From assembly GCF_003581425.1 (NCBI RefSeq), contig NZ_QXTG01000002.1, forward strand, positions 1-64,000: 64,000 nucleotides of DNA, written 5' to 3'. Position numbers and translations under genes: made by a program. The notes below the pieces were generated by a model. The model saw nothing but the letters and a program-made list of their open reading frames with translations. It ran no database searches and had not been told where the DNA came from. Shown here one piece after another: positions 9,211 through 18,078 of the stretch; position 1 is the first letter of the stretch, and each line of letters begins with the position of its first letter. This stretch comes from Amnibacterium setariae (lineage in GTDB: Bacteria; Actinomycetota; Actinomycetes; Actinomycetales; Microbacteriaceae).

Positions 9211-10110
9211 GTGAGGGTCGAGCAGGCGGTCGGGCGCTTCCTCCGCCACGTCGCCGTCGAGCGCGGGCTCGCCGACAACACGCTCGCCGCCTACCGCCGG
9301 GACCTCGGGCGCTACGCCGAGCACCTCGCGGAGGCGGGGCGCACCGACGTCGGCGACGTGACGACCGCCGACGTCACCGCGTTCCTGAACCGCATCCGCG
9401 GCGAGGACGGTGCGGCCGCGTCCTCCGCCGCCCGGATGCTCTCCTCCGTCCGCGGGCTGCACCGCTTCCTCGCGGAGGACGGCGTCGTGCCCGACGACGT
9501 CGCCCACGAGGTCAGCCCGCCGAAGCTGCCGATGCGGCTGCCGAAGGCGATCGGCATCGACGAGATGGCGCGGCTGATCGGGGCGACCGAGGGGGAGGAG
9601 CCGGTGCTCGTGCGCGACCGCGCGCTGCTCGAGCTGCTCTACGCCACCGGGACGCGGGTGAGCGAGGCGGTCGGGCTCGACGTCGACGACCTCGCGACCG
9701 GCGAGCTGGTGCGGGTGCTCGGCAAGGGCGGCAAGCAGCGGCTCGTCCCGGTCGGCTCCTACGCCCGCGCGGCGATCGAGGCGTACCTGACCCGCGTCCG
9801 GCCGGCCTGGGCGGCGAAGGGCGGCGCGACGCCCGCGCTGTTCCTCGGCCCGCGCGGCGGCCGGCTCTCGCGGCAGGGGGCGTGGCTCGTGATCCAGGCG
9901 GCGGCCGAGCGCGCCGGGCTCTCCGCGCACGTGTCGCCGCACACGTTCCGCCACAGCTTCGCCACGCACCTCCTGCAGGGCGGCGCCGACGTCCGCGTCG
10001 TGCAGGAGCTGCTCGGCCACAGCTCGGTCGCGACGACGCAGCTCTACACGCTCGTGACGGCGGACGCCCTCCGCGACGTCTACACGACCGCGCACCCCCG
10101 CGCCCGCTAG
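9211..10110 (+). CDS. xerD: Site-specific tyrosine recombinase XerD
   Basis: XerD acts with XerC at dif to resolve chromosome dimers. The 299-residue protein has a SAM-like N-terminal core-binding domain (residues 1-95) and the catalytic domain with the full tyrosine recombinase set: Arg in [12 protein letters not shown], Lys in [11 protein letters not shown], His-x-x-Arg in [14 protein letters not shown], His in [12 protein letters not shown] and Tyr in LYTLVT. It lies in the conserved position before parA-scpAB (Rv1701). The start is the GTG after copy 1 of the repeat. It is a core gene, not a phage integrase. Confidence 0.94.
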   Translation: MRVEQAVGRFLRHVAVERGLADNTLAAYRRDLGRYAEHLAEAGRTDVGDVTTADVTAFLNRIRGEDGAAASSAARMLSSVRGLHRFLAEDGVVPDDVAHEVSPPKLPMRLPKAIGIDEMARLIGATEGEEPVLVRDRALLELLYATGTRVSEAVGLDVDDLATGELVRVLGKGGKQRLVPVGSYARAAIEAYLTRVRPAWAAKGGATPALFLGPRGGRLSRQGAWLVIQAAAERAGLSAHVSPHTFRHSFATHLLQGGADVRVVQELLGHSSVATTQLYTLVTADALRDVYTTAHPRAR

Positions 10111-10173
10111 CGGGGCCCTCCGCCGCAGATCCGCCCGAGCGCTCGCGCGGATCAGCAGCGGAGCGCCCCGCTA
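10108..10173. terminator. Long imperfect hairpin after xerD
   Basis: From the xerD stop (TAGCGGGG...) to 10173 (...CCCCGCTA) the sequence is nearly self-complementary: TAGCGGGG pairs with CCCCGCTA, CTCCGC with GCGGAG, and GATCCGC with GCGGATC around a ccgagcgctcgc centre. The left end is the xerD stop codon and the right end is the TAG of the opposing methyltransferase remnant. A bidirectional terminator is likely. Confidence 0.7.
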
Positions 10174-10455
10174 TGCCGCCCGGCGGACCAGGACCTGCAG
10201 CCGGTCGTCGACCTCGCCGTGCGACCGCTCGATCGAGAGGACGTCGAAGGCGGCGCCCTGCAGCACGGTTCGGAGCGGCGCGGGGCGCCAGTAGGTGAAC
10301 CGCCGGGGGAGGCCGAGCTTGCGTGAGTGGACCTCCTCGCCGTCGCCCTCCTTCACCGTGCAGGCGAGCACGCCGGTCGGGCGGAGGGCGTCGTGCACGC
10401 GGGCGAGCACCGCGGCGAGCTCGTCGCGGTCGAGGTGGAGCAGCACCGCGTTCGC
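10171..10455 (-). pseudogene. Truncated SAM-dependent methyltransferase (C-terminal fragment)
   Basis: About 94 residues of reading frame match only the C-terminal third of a class I methyltransferase: ANAVLLHLDRDELAAVLAR, LRPTGVLACTVKEGDGEE, the RRFTYWRPAPLRTVLQGAAF segment and a final strand. The SAM-binding N-terminal half (GxGxG region) is missing. Going upstream, a TAA stop sits where family members usually have the Trp before 'ANA', and copy 2 of the dispersed repeat begins about 20 nt further on. No promoter or Shine-Dalgarno is visible. It is a decayed remnant, possibly cut by insertion of the repeat. Only the frame from about 10446 could still be translated. Confidence 0.7.
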
Positions 10456-10473
10456 TTATCTCCCGCATTCTTC

Positions 10474-10590
10474 GCGGATCCGGAGATCCTGTGCGACACG
10501 CCGCCTCCGCGAGCCTGCGCGCGGGGTGTCGCGCGAGAACTCCGGATCCGCAGAGGACATCCGGATCCGCGAGCAGCGCCGACACGCCGG
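10474..10590. repeat. GGATCC/GACACGCCG dispersed element, copy 2 (inverted) with an extra half
   Basis: Read on the minus strand this has the layout of copies 1 and 3: GGATCC-core palindromes at 10561-10570 and 10542-10551, GCGACACCCCG (10532-10522), CGGCGTGTCGC (10503-10493) and CCGGATCCGC (10483-10474). An additional GCCGACACGCCGG at 10578-10590 extends it. It lies between the methyltransferase remnant and parA. Confidence 0.8.
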
Positions 10591-10651
10591 GGGCTCGGCG
10601 CGCGTCCAGGCCGCGGCGGCGCGTCGCCCCAGAACGGGGGACAGCCCCGCC

Positions 10652-10657
10652 TAGCGT
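10652..10657 (+). promoter_or_regulatory. Probable -10 element for parA-scpA-scpB
   Basis: TAGCGT lies 39 nt before the parA ATG, leaving a short leader with GAGGA as Shine-Dalgarno. No convincing -35 is seen. Confidence 0.45.
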
Positions 10658-10696
10658 GGGAAGCACGTTCGACGAGCCGCACCGAGGACCCCACCC

Positions 10697-11578
10697 ATGA
10701 CGCAGACGACCGTGCTGGACACCCGACCCGACGAGCAGGAGCTGGGCCCGACCGGGCGTCCGAGGTCGGAGTTCCCCGTGCCGGCGCCGCTCGCGCAGCA
10801 CGGCCCGGCCCGCATCGTCGCGCTCTGCAACCAGAAGGGCGGGGTCGGCAAGACCACGACCACGGTGAACCTCGGCGCCGCGCTCGCCTCCTACGGTCGC
10901 CGCGTGCTGCTGATCGACTTCGACCCGCAGGGCGCCCTGTCCGCGAACGTGAAGGTGCAGACGGAGGACGTCCCGACGATCTACGAGCTGCTCCTCGGCT
11001 CCTCGTCGGTCGACCCGCGGATCGCGATCCAGCACACGCAGATCGACGGCCTGGACATCATCCCGGCGAACATCGACCTGTCCGCCGCCGAGGTGCACCT
11101 CGTCAACGAGGTCGCCCGCGAGCAGAGCCTCGCCCGGGTGCTGCGCCGCGTCACGGCGGACTACGACGTCGTGCTCATCGACTGCCAGCCCTCCCTCGGC
11201 CTGCTCACCGTCAACGCGCTCACCGCGGCGCACGGCGTCGTGATCCCGCTCGCCTGCGAGTACTTCGCGCTGCGCGGCGTCGCCCTGCTCGTCGAGACGA
11301 TCGAGAAGGTCCGCGACCGCCTCAACCCCGCGATCGCGCTCGACGGCATCGTCGGCACGATGTACGACCCGCGCACCCTGCACAGCCGCGAGGTGCTCGA
11401 CCGGGTCGTGGAGGCGTTCGACGCCGACGTGCTCGAGACGGTGATCAGCCGCACGGTGAAGTTCCCGGACGCCTCCGTGGCGCGGGAGCCGATCCTCGAG
11501 TACGCCCCCGAGCACCGCGCGGCGGAGGCGTACCTGCAGCTCGCGCGGGAGCTGGTGGTCCGGGGTGCCTTCGCCTGA
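10697..11578 (+). CDS. parA: ParA family ATPase (scpAB-linked)
   Basis: The 293-residue deviant Walker A ATPase has NQKGGVGKTTTTVNLGAAL at about residues 45-63, LLIDFDPQGALSAN (A' region) and DVVLIDCQPSLGLLT (Walker B). It lacks the N-terminal HTH of plasmid ParA. Homologues next to scpA/scpB are chromosomal partition-like ATPases with an incompletely known role (Rv1708 type). No parB or parS lies nearby. GAGGA precedes the ATG. It overlaps scpA by 14 nt and probably heads the operon parA-scpA-scpB-rluB. Confidence 0.9.
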   Translation: MTQTTVLDTRPDEQELGPTGRPRSEFPVPAPLAQHGPARIVALCNQKGGVGKTTTTVNLGAALASYGRRVLLIDFDPQGALSANVKVQTEDVPTIYELLLGSSSVDPRIAIQHTQIDGLDIIPANIDLSAAEVHLVNEVAREQSLARVLRRVTADYDVVLIDCQPSLGLLTVNALTAAHGVVIPLACEYFALRGVALLVETIEKVRDRLNPAIALDGIVGTMYDPRTLHSREVLDRVVEAFDADVLETVISRTVKFPDASVAREPILEYAPEHRAAEAYLQLARELVVRGAFA

Positions 11579-12368
11579 CCCCGACGCGTCGGCCTTCCGC
11601 GTCCGGGTCGGCGGGTTCGACGGCCCGTTCGACCTGCTGCTCGACCTGATCGGGCGGCGCGAGCTCGACGTGACCGAGCTCGCGCTCGCGGTCGTCACGG
11701 ACGAGTTCCTGGCGCACCTCGAGCGGCTCGGCGACGACGCCGACCTGGATCAGACCAGCGGCTTCCTCGTCGTCGGCGCGACGCTGCTCGACGCGAAGAT
11801 CGCCGGGCTGCTGCCCGCCGGCGAGGTCGTCGACGCGGAGGCGGTGGCGATGCTCGAGGCGCGCGACCTGCTGTTCGCCCGCCTGCTGCAGTACCGCGCC
11901 TTCAAGGAGGCGACGACCTGGTTCGCGGACGCGCTCGCGATCGAGGAGGCGCGGCACGCCCATCGCGGCGCCGTGCACGAGGCGCAGCTGCCGCCGCTCC
12001 CGCCGCCGGAGCTGCCGGTCGACGTCGCCGCCTTCGCGCTGCTCGCCGCGGCCGCGCTCGCGCCGCGGCCCGAGCCGAGCGTGCGGGTCGACCACCTCCA
12101 CGGCTCGGCGGTGGGGCTGCGCGAGCAGGCGGCCGCGGTCGTCAGCCTGCTCCGTCGGGGGTCGGCGATGTCGTTCCTCGACCTCGCCGGGCCGGAGGCG
12201 GAGCGGCCGATCGTGGTCGCCCGCTTCCTCGCCGTGCTCGAGCTGCACCGCCTCGGCGCGATCGCCTTCGAGCAGCTCGACCCGCTCGGAGCGCTCGTCG
12301 TGCGCTGGACCGCGCCAGACTGGGACGACTCGATGCTCGCGCGCCTGGGAGGGGGATTCGATGAGTGA
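11565..12368 (+). CDS. scpA: Segregation and condensation protein A
   Basis: ScpA is the kleisin that bridges SMC heads in the bacterial condensin. The 267-residue product has the N-terminal kleisin motif FDGPFDLLLDLI and REL-DVTELALAVVTDEFLAHL, an acidic linker, and a C-terminal winged-helix segment (SFLDLAGPEAERPIVVARFL) that binds the other SMC head. GTG start overlaps parA. Size and neighbours (parA, scpB) are as in other actinobacteria. Confidence 0.94.
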   Translation: MPSPDPDASAFRVRVGGFDGPFDLLLDLIGRRELDVTELALAVVTDEFLAHLERLGDDADLDQTSGFLVVGATLLDAKIAGLLPAGEVVDAEAVAMLEARDLLFARLLQYRAFKEATTWFADALAIEEARHAHRGAVHEAQLPPLPPPELPVDVAAFALLAAAALAPRPEPSVRVDHLHGSAVGLREQAAAVVSLLRRGSAMSFLDLAGPEAERPIVVARFLAVLELHRLGAIAFEQLDPLGALVVRWTAPDWDDSMLARLGGGFDE

Positions 12369-13125
12369 CCGGCCCGCGCCCGTGCGGCGCACCCCGCAGG
12401 AACCCGTCGCGCTGCTGCTCTCGGGGCTCCTCGGCGCCCCGGTCGACGAGGCGGAGCTCGCGGAGGCCTTCTCCGCCCGCGACACGGCCGCCGAGCCCGC
12501 CCCGACCGGCCTCGACGCGCCGTCCGCCGACTCGCGGGACGAGCCCGTCCGGGCGGCGCGCACGCCCTCCTCGCTCGACGCGCTCGACGAGGCGGTCGAG
12601 GCCCTGCTCGTCGTCGCCGACCGTCCGCTCGACCTGCTGACGATCGCCTCCGCGCTCGACCGGCCCGTCGCCGTGGTGCGGCAGGCGGTCGAGCGGATCC
12701 GGGACGACTACGACGGCCGGTCCGGCGGTCGCCGCCGCGGCTTCGAGCTGCGCGAGCTGCCGGGCGGCTTCCGGCTCTACGCCCGCTCGGCCCACGACGC
12801 GCAGGTGCGGCACCTGCTCGAGATCGAGACCGCGGGCCGCCTCAGCCAGGCGGCGCTCGAGACCCTCGCCGTCGTCGCGTACCGCCAGCCCGTGACCCGC
12901 GGCCAGATCGCGGCGATCCGCGCGGTGTCGGTCGACTCGGTGCTGAAGACCCTCGTCGCCCGCGGCCTCGTCACCGAGGTCGGCCGGTCGGAGGAGACGG
13001 GCGCCGTGCTCTACGGCACCACGGACGACCTGCTCGTCGCGCTCGGCATCCGGTCGCTCGGCGAGCTGCCCCCGCTCGCGCCGCTGCTCGAGGGCGTGGA
13101 GGCCGCGCATGCCGACGCCCGCTGA
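12361..13125 (+). CDS. scpB: Segregation and condensation protein B
   Basis: ScpB is the winged-helix partner that dimerises on ScpA. The core (residues about 75-245) contains LDEAVEALLVVADRPL, the ELREL-PGGFRLYAR stretch, LSQAALETLAVVAYRQPVT and VLKTLVARGLVTEVGRSEE. The first ~70 residues are an Ala/Pro/Asp-rich extension unlike short firmicute ScpB, probably disordered. ATG overlaps the scpA stop. The last 17 nt overlap rluB. Confidence 0.94.
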   Translation: MSDRPAPVRRTPQEPVALLLSGLLGAPVDEAELAEAFSARDTAAEPAPTGLDAPSADSRDEPVRAARTPSSLDALDEAVEALLVVADRPLDLLTIASALDRPVAVVRQAVERIRDDYDGRSGGRRRGFELRELPGGFRLYARSAHDAQVRHLLEIETAGRLSQAALETLAVVAYRQPVTRGQIAAIRAVSVDSVLKTLVARGLVTEVGRSEETGAVLYGTTDDLLVALGIRSLGELPPLAPLLEGVEAAHADAR

Positions 13126-13903
13126 GCCGCGCTCGGACCCTTCGACGGGCTCAGGACAGCGCGGCGAGCGGCTGCAGAAGGTGCTCGCCGCCGCCGGCGT
13201 CGCCTCCCGCCGCGTCTCCGAGGACCTGATGGCCGCCGGCCGCGTCGCCGTGAACGGGCGCGTCGTCACCGAGCCGGGCACGCGCGTCGACCCGACGGTC
13301 GACGAGGTCGCGGTCGACGGCGTCCCGGTGCAGGTCGACCCGGCCCGCCGCACGGTCGTGCTCCACAAGCCGACCGGGATCGTCTCGACGATGCACGACG
13401 ACCGCGGCCGCCCGGACCTCACCCGGTTCACCGACCGGTACGAGGAGCGGCTGTTCAACGTCGGCCGCCTCGACACCGACACCTCCGGCCTCCTGCTGCT
13501 GACGAACGACGGCGACCTCGCGCAGGTGCTGGCGCACCCCTCCTTCGGCGTCACGAAGACGTACATCGCCCTCGTCGACGGCGCGGTGAAGCCGCAGACG
13601 CTCGCGCGGCTGAAGCGGGGGATCGAGCTCGACGACGGCCCGATCGCCGCGGACCGGGTGCGGATCGTGCCGAACGGCGCCCGCCCCGGCGCGACGCTCG
13701 TCGAGCTGACGCTGCACTCCGGACGCAACCGCATCGTGCGTCGCATGCTCGACGCCGTCGGCCATCCGGTGCGGGAGCTGGTCCGGCGCGAGTTCGGCCC
13801 GATCAAGCTCGGCGACCTGCCGGTCGGGCGCTCCCGCGACCTCACCGCGGCCGAGTTCGGGGCGCTGACGACCCTCGCGGGGCGGGAACGGCGGGCCCGG
13901 TAG
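13109..13903 (+). CDS. rluB: 23S rRNA pseudouridine synthase, RsuA/RluB family
   Basis: The 264-residue enzyme isomerises uridine in rRNA. After a short linker it has an S4 domain (RLQKVLAAAGVASRRVSEDL) and the pseudouridine synthase core with the catalytic motif NVGRLDTDTSGLLLLTNDG (Asp in RLDxxTSG). The tail has TLHSGRNRIVRRMLDAVGHP, the family's motif III. Odd feature: residues 9-17 read DPSTGSGQ and are encoded by a repeat-like sequence at 13138-13160, so the N-terminus seems to have absorbed a dispersed repeat. The enzyme core is intact. It overlaps scpB. Confidence 0.93.
   Translation: MPTPAEPRSDPSTGSGQRGERLQKVLAAAGVASRRVSEDLMAAGRVAVNGRVVTEPGTRVDPTVDEVAVDGVPVQVDPARRTVVLHKPTGIVSTMHDDRGRPDLTRFTDRYEERLFNVGRLDTDTSGLLLLTNDGDLAQVLAHPSFGVTKTYIALVDGAVKPQTLARLKRGIELDDGPIAADRVRIVPNGARPGATLVELTLHSGRNRIVRRMLDAVGHPVRELVRREFGPIKLGDLPVGRSRDLTAAEFGALTTLAGRERRAR
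13138..13160. repeat. Repeat-like 'TTCGACGGGCTCAGGACAG' inside rluB
   Basis: The stretch CTTCGACGGGCTCAGGACAG near the rluB start is a type of short dispersed sequence I recognise from many GC-rich genomes, which translates in this frame as DPSTGSGQ. Only one copy is in the window, so its repeat nature rests on outside knowledge. Confidence 0.5.
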
Positions 13904-13906
13904 TCT
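13901..13906 (+). promoter_or_regulatory. -10 element for tyrA
   Basis: TAGTCT begins at the rluB stop codon and ends 8 nt before the tyrA GTG; no Shine-Dalgarno intervenes. Same leaderless geometry as pyrG. Confidence 0.6.
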
Positions 13907-13914
13907 GTTCCCCC

Positions 13915-14991
13915 GTGTCCGCCCGCACCACGGGGCAGGTCCGGGTCGTCGGCACCGGGCTGCTCGGCACGAGCATCGGGCTCGGCCTGACGTCCCTCGA
14001 CGTCGACGTCGTCCTCGACGACGTCTCCCCGTCGACCCTGGCGCTCGCCGTCGACTACGGCGCGGGGCGCCGGGCCGCGGAGGGGGACGCGCCCGCGATC
14101 GTCGTCGTGGCGGTGCCGCCGGACGTCGTCGCCCGGGTGGTCGCGGAGGAGCTCGCGCGCTTCCCCGAGGCGCTCGTGACCGACGTCGCGAGCGTGAAGG
14201 CGGGCCCGCTCGCCGCGCTGCAGGCCGCCGGCGCGCCCGTCGCGCGCTACCTCGGCTCGCACCCGATGGCGGGCCGCGAGCGGAGCGGGCCCATCGCGGC
14301 CCGGGCCGACCTCTTCCTCGGCCGGCCGTGGGTGATCGCGCCGCACGAGGCCTCGACGGCCGAGCAGGCCGTGCTGCTCGAGTCCCTCGCCTTCGAACTC
14401 GGCGCCATCCCGGTGCGCCTGCCCGCCGAGCGCCACGACGACGCCGTCGCGGTCGTGTCCCACGCGCCGCAGCTCGTCTCGAGCCTCCTCGCCGCCCGGC
14501 TCGTCGATGCGCCGGACCACGCGACGGACCTCGCGGGGCAGGGCCTGCGCGACACGACGCGGATCGCCGCGAGCGACCCGGCGCTGTGGGTGCAGATCCT
14601 CAGCGCGAACGCGGCGCGGGTGCTGCCCGTGCTCTCCGACCTCCGCGACGACCTCGACGCGCTGCTCGGCGCGCTCGCCGACCCGGCCGCGCCGGGCGCG
14701 CAGCGCGCCCTCGCCGACGTGCTCGCGGCGGGCAACGACGGCGTCGCCCGCATCCCCGGCAAGCACGGCGTCGACCTGCGGACGACGACGCTGACGGTGC
14801 TGATCGACGACCGGCCCGGGCAGCTCGCCCGCCTCCTGACCGAGATCGGCGAGCTCGGCGTGAACCTCGAGGACATGCGCCTCGAGCACTCGCCGGGGGC
14901 GCCGATCGGCATCGTCGAGGTGTCGGTGCTGCCGGAGGCGGCCGGCGGGCTGGAAGCGGACCTGGAGCGGCGCGGATGGCGCGTCGCATGA
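13915..14991 (+). CDS. tyrA: Prephenate dehydrogenase
   Basis: The 358-residue enzyme oxidises prephenate to 4-hydroxyphenylpyruvate for tyrosine synthesis. The N-terminal Rossmann fold has [17 protein letters not shown], then ATD-type VTDVASVK, and the conserved [14 protein letters not shown] with catalytic His. The C-terminal ACT-like domain (residues about 285-358) begins [18 protein letters not shown], followed by [18 protein letters not shown], and suggests feedback control by tyrosine. A -10 lies 8 nt upstream of the GTG. It overlaps or abuts cmk. Confidence 0.93.
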   Translation: MSARTTGQVRVVGTGLLGTSIGLGLTSLDVDVVLDDVSPSTLALAVDYGAGRRAAEGDAPAIVVVAVPPDVVARVVAEELARFPEALVTDVASVKAGPLAALQAAGAPVARYLGSHPMAGRERSGPIAARADLFLGRPWVIAPHEASTAEQAVLLESLAFELGAIPVRLPAERHDDAVAVVSHAPQLVSSLLAARLVDAPDHATDLAGQGLRDTTRIAASDPALWVQILSANAARVLPVLSDLRDDLDALLGALADPAAPGAQRALADVLAAGNDGVARIPGKHGVDLRTTTLTVLIDDRPGQLARLLTEIGELGVNLEDMRLEHSPGAPIGIVEVSVLPEAAGGLEADLERRGWRVA

Positions 14992-15005
14992 TGCGAGGAG
15001 CAGCG

Positions 15006-15680
15006 GTGGGCGTGATCGTGGCGGTCGACGGACCGGCCGGCAGCGGGAAGTCGAGCGTCTCGCGCGCGGCGGCCGCCGCGCTCGGCTACGACTTCCTGGA
15101 CACGGGTGCGGCCTACCGCGCGCTCGCGTGGCGGGTGCTCGAGCAGGGGGCCGACCCGGAGGACGCGACCGCGGTCGAGCGCGCGCTCGACGGCTTCGCG
15201 TTCGAGTCCGCGGGCGACCCGGCGGAGCGCTGGGTGCGCGTCGACGGCGTCGACGTGACGGACGCGATCCGCACGCCGAGCGTGACCGCGGCGGTCAGCG
15301 GCATCGCCCGCGTGCCCGCCGTGCGGACGCGGCTGAACGACGGCTTCCGCGCGCGCCTCGCCGCGGCCGAGCCCGGCGTCGTCGCCGAGGGCCGCGACAT
15401 CACCACCGTGGTGGCGCCCCATGCGGACGTCCGCGTGCTGCTCACCGCGAGCCCCGAGGTGCGGGCGGCGCGGCGGGCGAAGGAGCTGCCGGACGAGGAC
15501 CGCTCCGCGGTGGCGCGGTCGATGGCCGAGCGCGACGCGAAGGACTCGCGGGTGGTGGACTTCCTGGAGGCGGCGGAGGGCGTGACGACGCTCGACTCGA
15601 CCGACCTCGACTTCGACGGCACGGTGGACGCCCTGGTGGCGCTCGTGCGGCAGACGGCAGACGTGGAGCAGGTGCGATGA
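15006..15680 (+). CDS. cmk: Cytidylate kinase
   Basis: Cytidylate kinase phosphorylates CMP and dCMP. The product has the P-loop [30 protein letters not shown], the [20 protein letters not shown] segment and the LID-like [13 protein letters not shown] chose GTG 15006 because AGGAG lies 5 nt before it. ATG 14988, overlapping the tyrA stop, is a plausible alternative adding six residues, and GTG 15012 is another. It overlaps der by 4 nt. Order cmk-der is conserved (Rv1712-Rv1713). Confidence 0.93.
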   Translation: MGVIVAVDGPAGSGKSSVSRAAAAALGYDFLDTGAAYRALAWRVLEQGADPEDATAVERALDGFAFESAGDPAERWVRVDGVDVTDAIRTPSVTAAVSGIARVPAVRTRLNDGFRARLAAAEPGVVAEGRDITTVVAPHADVRVLLTASPEVRAARRAKELPDEDRSAVARSMAERDAKDSRVVDFLEAAEGVTTLDSTDLDFDGTVDALVALVRQTADVEQVR

Positions 15681-17185
15681 GCGACCCGGACGACGAGTAC
15701 GACGGCCCCGACGACCTCGCGGAGCGCCTCGGCGACCTCGACGAGGCCGCGGCGGAGCGCCGGGCGGAGGCCCTGCGGGCCGGCCTCGAGGACTACGCGC
15801 TGGAGGACGAGGACCGCCTCCTCCTCGAGGGCGGGGAGATCGAGGACGCGGAGGCCGGCGCCGGTGCGGCGCTGCCCGTGCTCGCGATCGTGGGCCGGCC
15901 GAACGTCGGCAAGTCCGCGCTCGTCAACCGCATCCTCGGCCGCCGCGCCGCGGTCGTCGAGGACACCCCGGGCGTCACGCGCGACCGCGTCACGTACCGG
16001 GGCGAGTGGGAGGGCCGGGCCTTCACGCTCGTCGACACCGGCGGCTGGGAGCCCGACGCCGCCGGCCTCGACGCCGCCGTCGCCGCGCAGGCCGAGGTCG
16101 CGATCGACCTCGCGGACGCGGTGCTGTTCGTCGTGGACGCGGTCGTCGGCGCGACGAGCACCGACGAGCAGGTCGTCCGGATGCTCCGCGGCACGAAGAA
16201 GCCGGTCCGGCTGGTCGCGAACAAGGTCGACGGCGACCGGCAGGAGGCGTACACGGGCGAGCTGTGGGGCCTCGGCCTCGGCGAGCCGTGGCCGGTCTCC
16301 GCCCTGCACGGGCGCGGCGTCGCCGACCTCCTCGACGAGGTCATGCGGATGCTGCCGCGCGAGTCGCAGGTCGCGAAGCCCGAGGTCGGGGGCCCGCGCC
16401 GCGTGGCGCTCGTCGGCCGCCCGAACGTCGGCAAGTCGAGCCTGCTGAACAAGTCCGCGCGCGAGGACCGAGTGGTCGTCTCGGAGACCGCAGGCACGAC
16501 CCGCGACCCGGTGGACGAGCAGATCGAGCTCGCCGGGAAGGTGTGGCGGTTCGTCGACACGGCCGGCATCCGCCGCCGGACGCACCTGTCGCAGGGCGCC
16601 GACTTCTACGCCTCCCTCCGCACGCAGGCGGCGCTCGAGCGGGCCGAGGTCGCGGTCGTGCTGTTCGACGTCACCGCGCCGATCAGCGAGGCGGACATCC
16701 GCATCGTCGACATGGTCCTCGAGTCCGGCCGCGCGCTCGTGCTCGCGTTCAACAAGTGGGACCTGCTCGACGACGACCGCCGCCGGTACCTCGAGCGGGA
16801 GATCGAGCAGGAGCTCGCGCACGTCGCGTGGGCGCCGCGCGTGAACATCTCCGCCCGCACGGGCCGGCACCTCGAGAAGCTCGTGCCCGCGCTCGAGGCG
16901 GCGCTCGAGGGCTGGGACACCCGCATCCCGACGGGCAAGTTCAACGCGTTCATCGCGGAGCTCACCGCCGCGCACCCGCACCCGGTCCGCGGCGGCAAGC
17001 AGCCGCGCATCCTGTTCGGGACGCAGGCCGGCAGCCGTCCGCCCACCTTCGTGCTGTTCACGACGGGCTTCCTCGACCCGGGCTACCGCCGGTTCGTGCA
17101 GCGGCGCCTCCGCGAGGTGTACGGCTTCGTGGGGACCCCGATCGTCGTGAACATGCGGGTCCGGGAACGCCGACAGCGGAGCTGA
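15677..17185 (+). CDS. der: Ribosome biogenesis GTPase Der (EngA)
   Basis: Der has two tandem GTPase domains and assists 50S subunit assembly. An acidic, Asp/Glu-rich extension of about 70 residues precedes domain 1 ([41 protein letters not shown]). Domain 2 has [37 protein letters not shown] and [12 protein letters not shown]-like domain ends the 502-residue protein ([13 protein letters not shown] to [14 protein letters not shown]). The N-terminal extension is usual in actinobacteria. ATG overlaps the cmk stop. Confidence 0.96.
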   Translation: MSDPDDEYDGPDDLAERLGDLDEAAAERRAEALRAGLEDYALEDEDRLLLEGGEIEDAEAGAGAALPVLAIVGRPNVGKSALVNRILGRRAAVVEDTPGVTRDRVTYRGEWEGRAFTLVDTGGWEPDAAGLDAAVAAQAEVAIDLADAVLFVVDAVVGATSTDEQVVRMLRGTKKPVRLVANKVDGDRQEAYTGELWGLGLGEPWPVSALHGRGVADLLDEVMRMLPRESQVAKPEVGGPRRVALVGRPNVGKSSLLNKSAREDRVVVSETAGTTRDPVDEQIELAGKVWRFVDTAGIRRRTHLSQGADFYASLRTQAALERAEVAVVLFDVTAPISEADIRIVDMVLESGRALVLAFNKWDLLDDDRRRYLEREIEQELAHVAWAPRVNISARTGRHLEKLVPALEAALEGWDTRIPTGKFNAFIAELTAAHPHPVRGGKQPRILFGTQAGSRPPTFVLFTTGFLDPGYRRFVQRRLREVYGFVGTPIVVNMRVRERRQRS

Positions 17186-17190
17186 GCGCC

Positions 17191-18012
17191 GTGCCCGCGT
17201 TCCCGGACGGCCCGGAGGTGCCGCTCGCCGGCGGCGACGTCACGGAGGGGCTCGTCCGGGTCGGCGGCACGGTCCGCCGGCCGCACGGCGCCGCGTCGGC
17301 GGCCGTCGAGCGGGTGCTGCGGCATCTGGAGGCGCAGGGGTTCGACGGCGCGCCCCGCTGGTTCGGCCGCGACGAACGCGGCCGCGACGTGGTCTCGTTC
17401 GTCGACGGCGAGGTCGCGGGGCGCCCCTGGCCCGCGTGGGTGGCGGACGAGGCGCGGCTCGTCTCCCTCGCGCGGCTGCTCCGCCGGTTCCACGACGCGG
17501 TCGCGCCGCTCGGGCTGCCGGCGGAGGTGCTGGCCGTCCCGCAGCCGGCGCCGCCGGTCCTGCCGGAGCGGATCGCGGGGGAGCCGGAGCTCGTCGGGCA
17601 CCGCGACGTCACGCCGGAGAACGTCGTGTTCCGGGACGGCGTCGCCGCGGCGCTGATCGACTTCGACCTGCTCGGCCCGGCGACGCGCGTCGAGGAGCTC
17701 GCCAACCTGCTGCTCTGGTGGGGCGCCTGGATGCCGGAGGAGGATCGCGAGGCCGCCCTCAGTGACGCCGACCCGGCCCGGCGTGCGCGGATCGCGCTCG
17801 ACGCCTACGGCTGGTCGGGGGAGCGCGCCGCGCTGGTCCCGGTCTCGCTGAACCTCGCCGACCGCTCCTGGCACCTCATGCGCTGGCGCGCCGAGCACGT
17901 CGGCGGCGGCTGGGCGCGCATGTGGCACGAGGGCGTCGGGGACCGCATCCTCCGCCGCCGCGCCTGGCTCGCCGACCGGGCCCCGGCCCTCGCCGCGGCC
18001 CTCGAACCCTGA
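17191..18012 (+). CDS. Aminoglycoside phosphotransferase (APH) family kinase
   Basis: The 273-residue protein has the APH/choline-kinase catalytic loop ELVGHRDVTPENVVFRDG (Brenner motif, here HRDVTPEN) and the metal-binding ALIDFDLLGPA (DFG-like). The N-terminal lobe is short: VRVGGTVRRPHG. Homologues lie 3' of der in several actinobacteria. The family phosphorylates small hydroxyl substrates; antibiotic resistance should not be assumed. The GTG lies 5 nt after the der stop, so it ends the operon. A hairpin follows. Confidence 0.85.
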   Translation: MPAFPDGPEVPLAGGDVTEGLVRVGGTVRRPHGAASAAVERVLRHLEAQGFDGAPRWFGRDERGRDVVSFVDGEVAGRPWPAWVADEARLVSLARLLRRFHDAVAPLGLPAEVLAVPQPAPPVLPERIAGEPELVGHRDVTPENVVFRDGVAAALIDFDLLGPATRVEELANLLLWWGAWMPEEDREAALSDADPARRARIALDAYGWSGERAALVPVSLNLADRSWHLMRWRAEHVGGGWARMWHEGVGDRILRRRAWLADRAPALAAALEP

Positions 18013-18016
18013 CCTC

Positions 18017-18067
18017 GCTCACGCTTCCGTACGCCGCATCGCCGCCACGGCATCCGGAAGCGTGAGC
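18017..18067. terminator. Bidirectional terminator hairpin
   Basis: GCTCACGCTTCCG (18017-18029) pairs perfectly with CGGAAGCGTGAGC (18055-18067) around a 25-nt loop, between two converging genes. Confidence 0.75.
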
Positions 18068-18078
18068 AGAGTCCCGGT

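Noticed and set aside
9211-10110. XerD as a phage or island integrase
   Set aside because: It has the conserved chromosomal neighbourhood before parA-scpA-scpB and XerD-type motifs; no attachment sites or phage genes are near.
17191-18012. Aminoglycoside resistance gene
   Set aside because: The kinase has the APH fold but sits in the core der operon and resembles housekeeping APH-like proteins; no evidence for antibiotic substrates.
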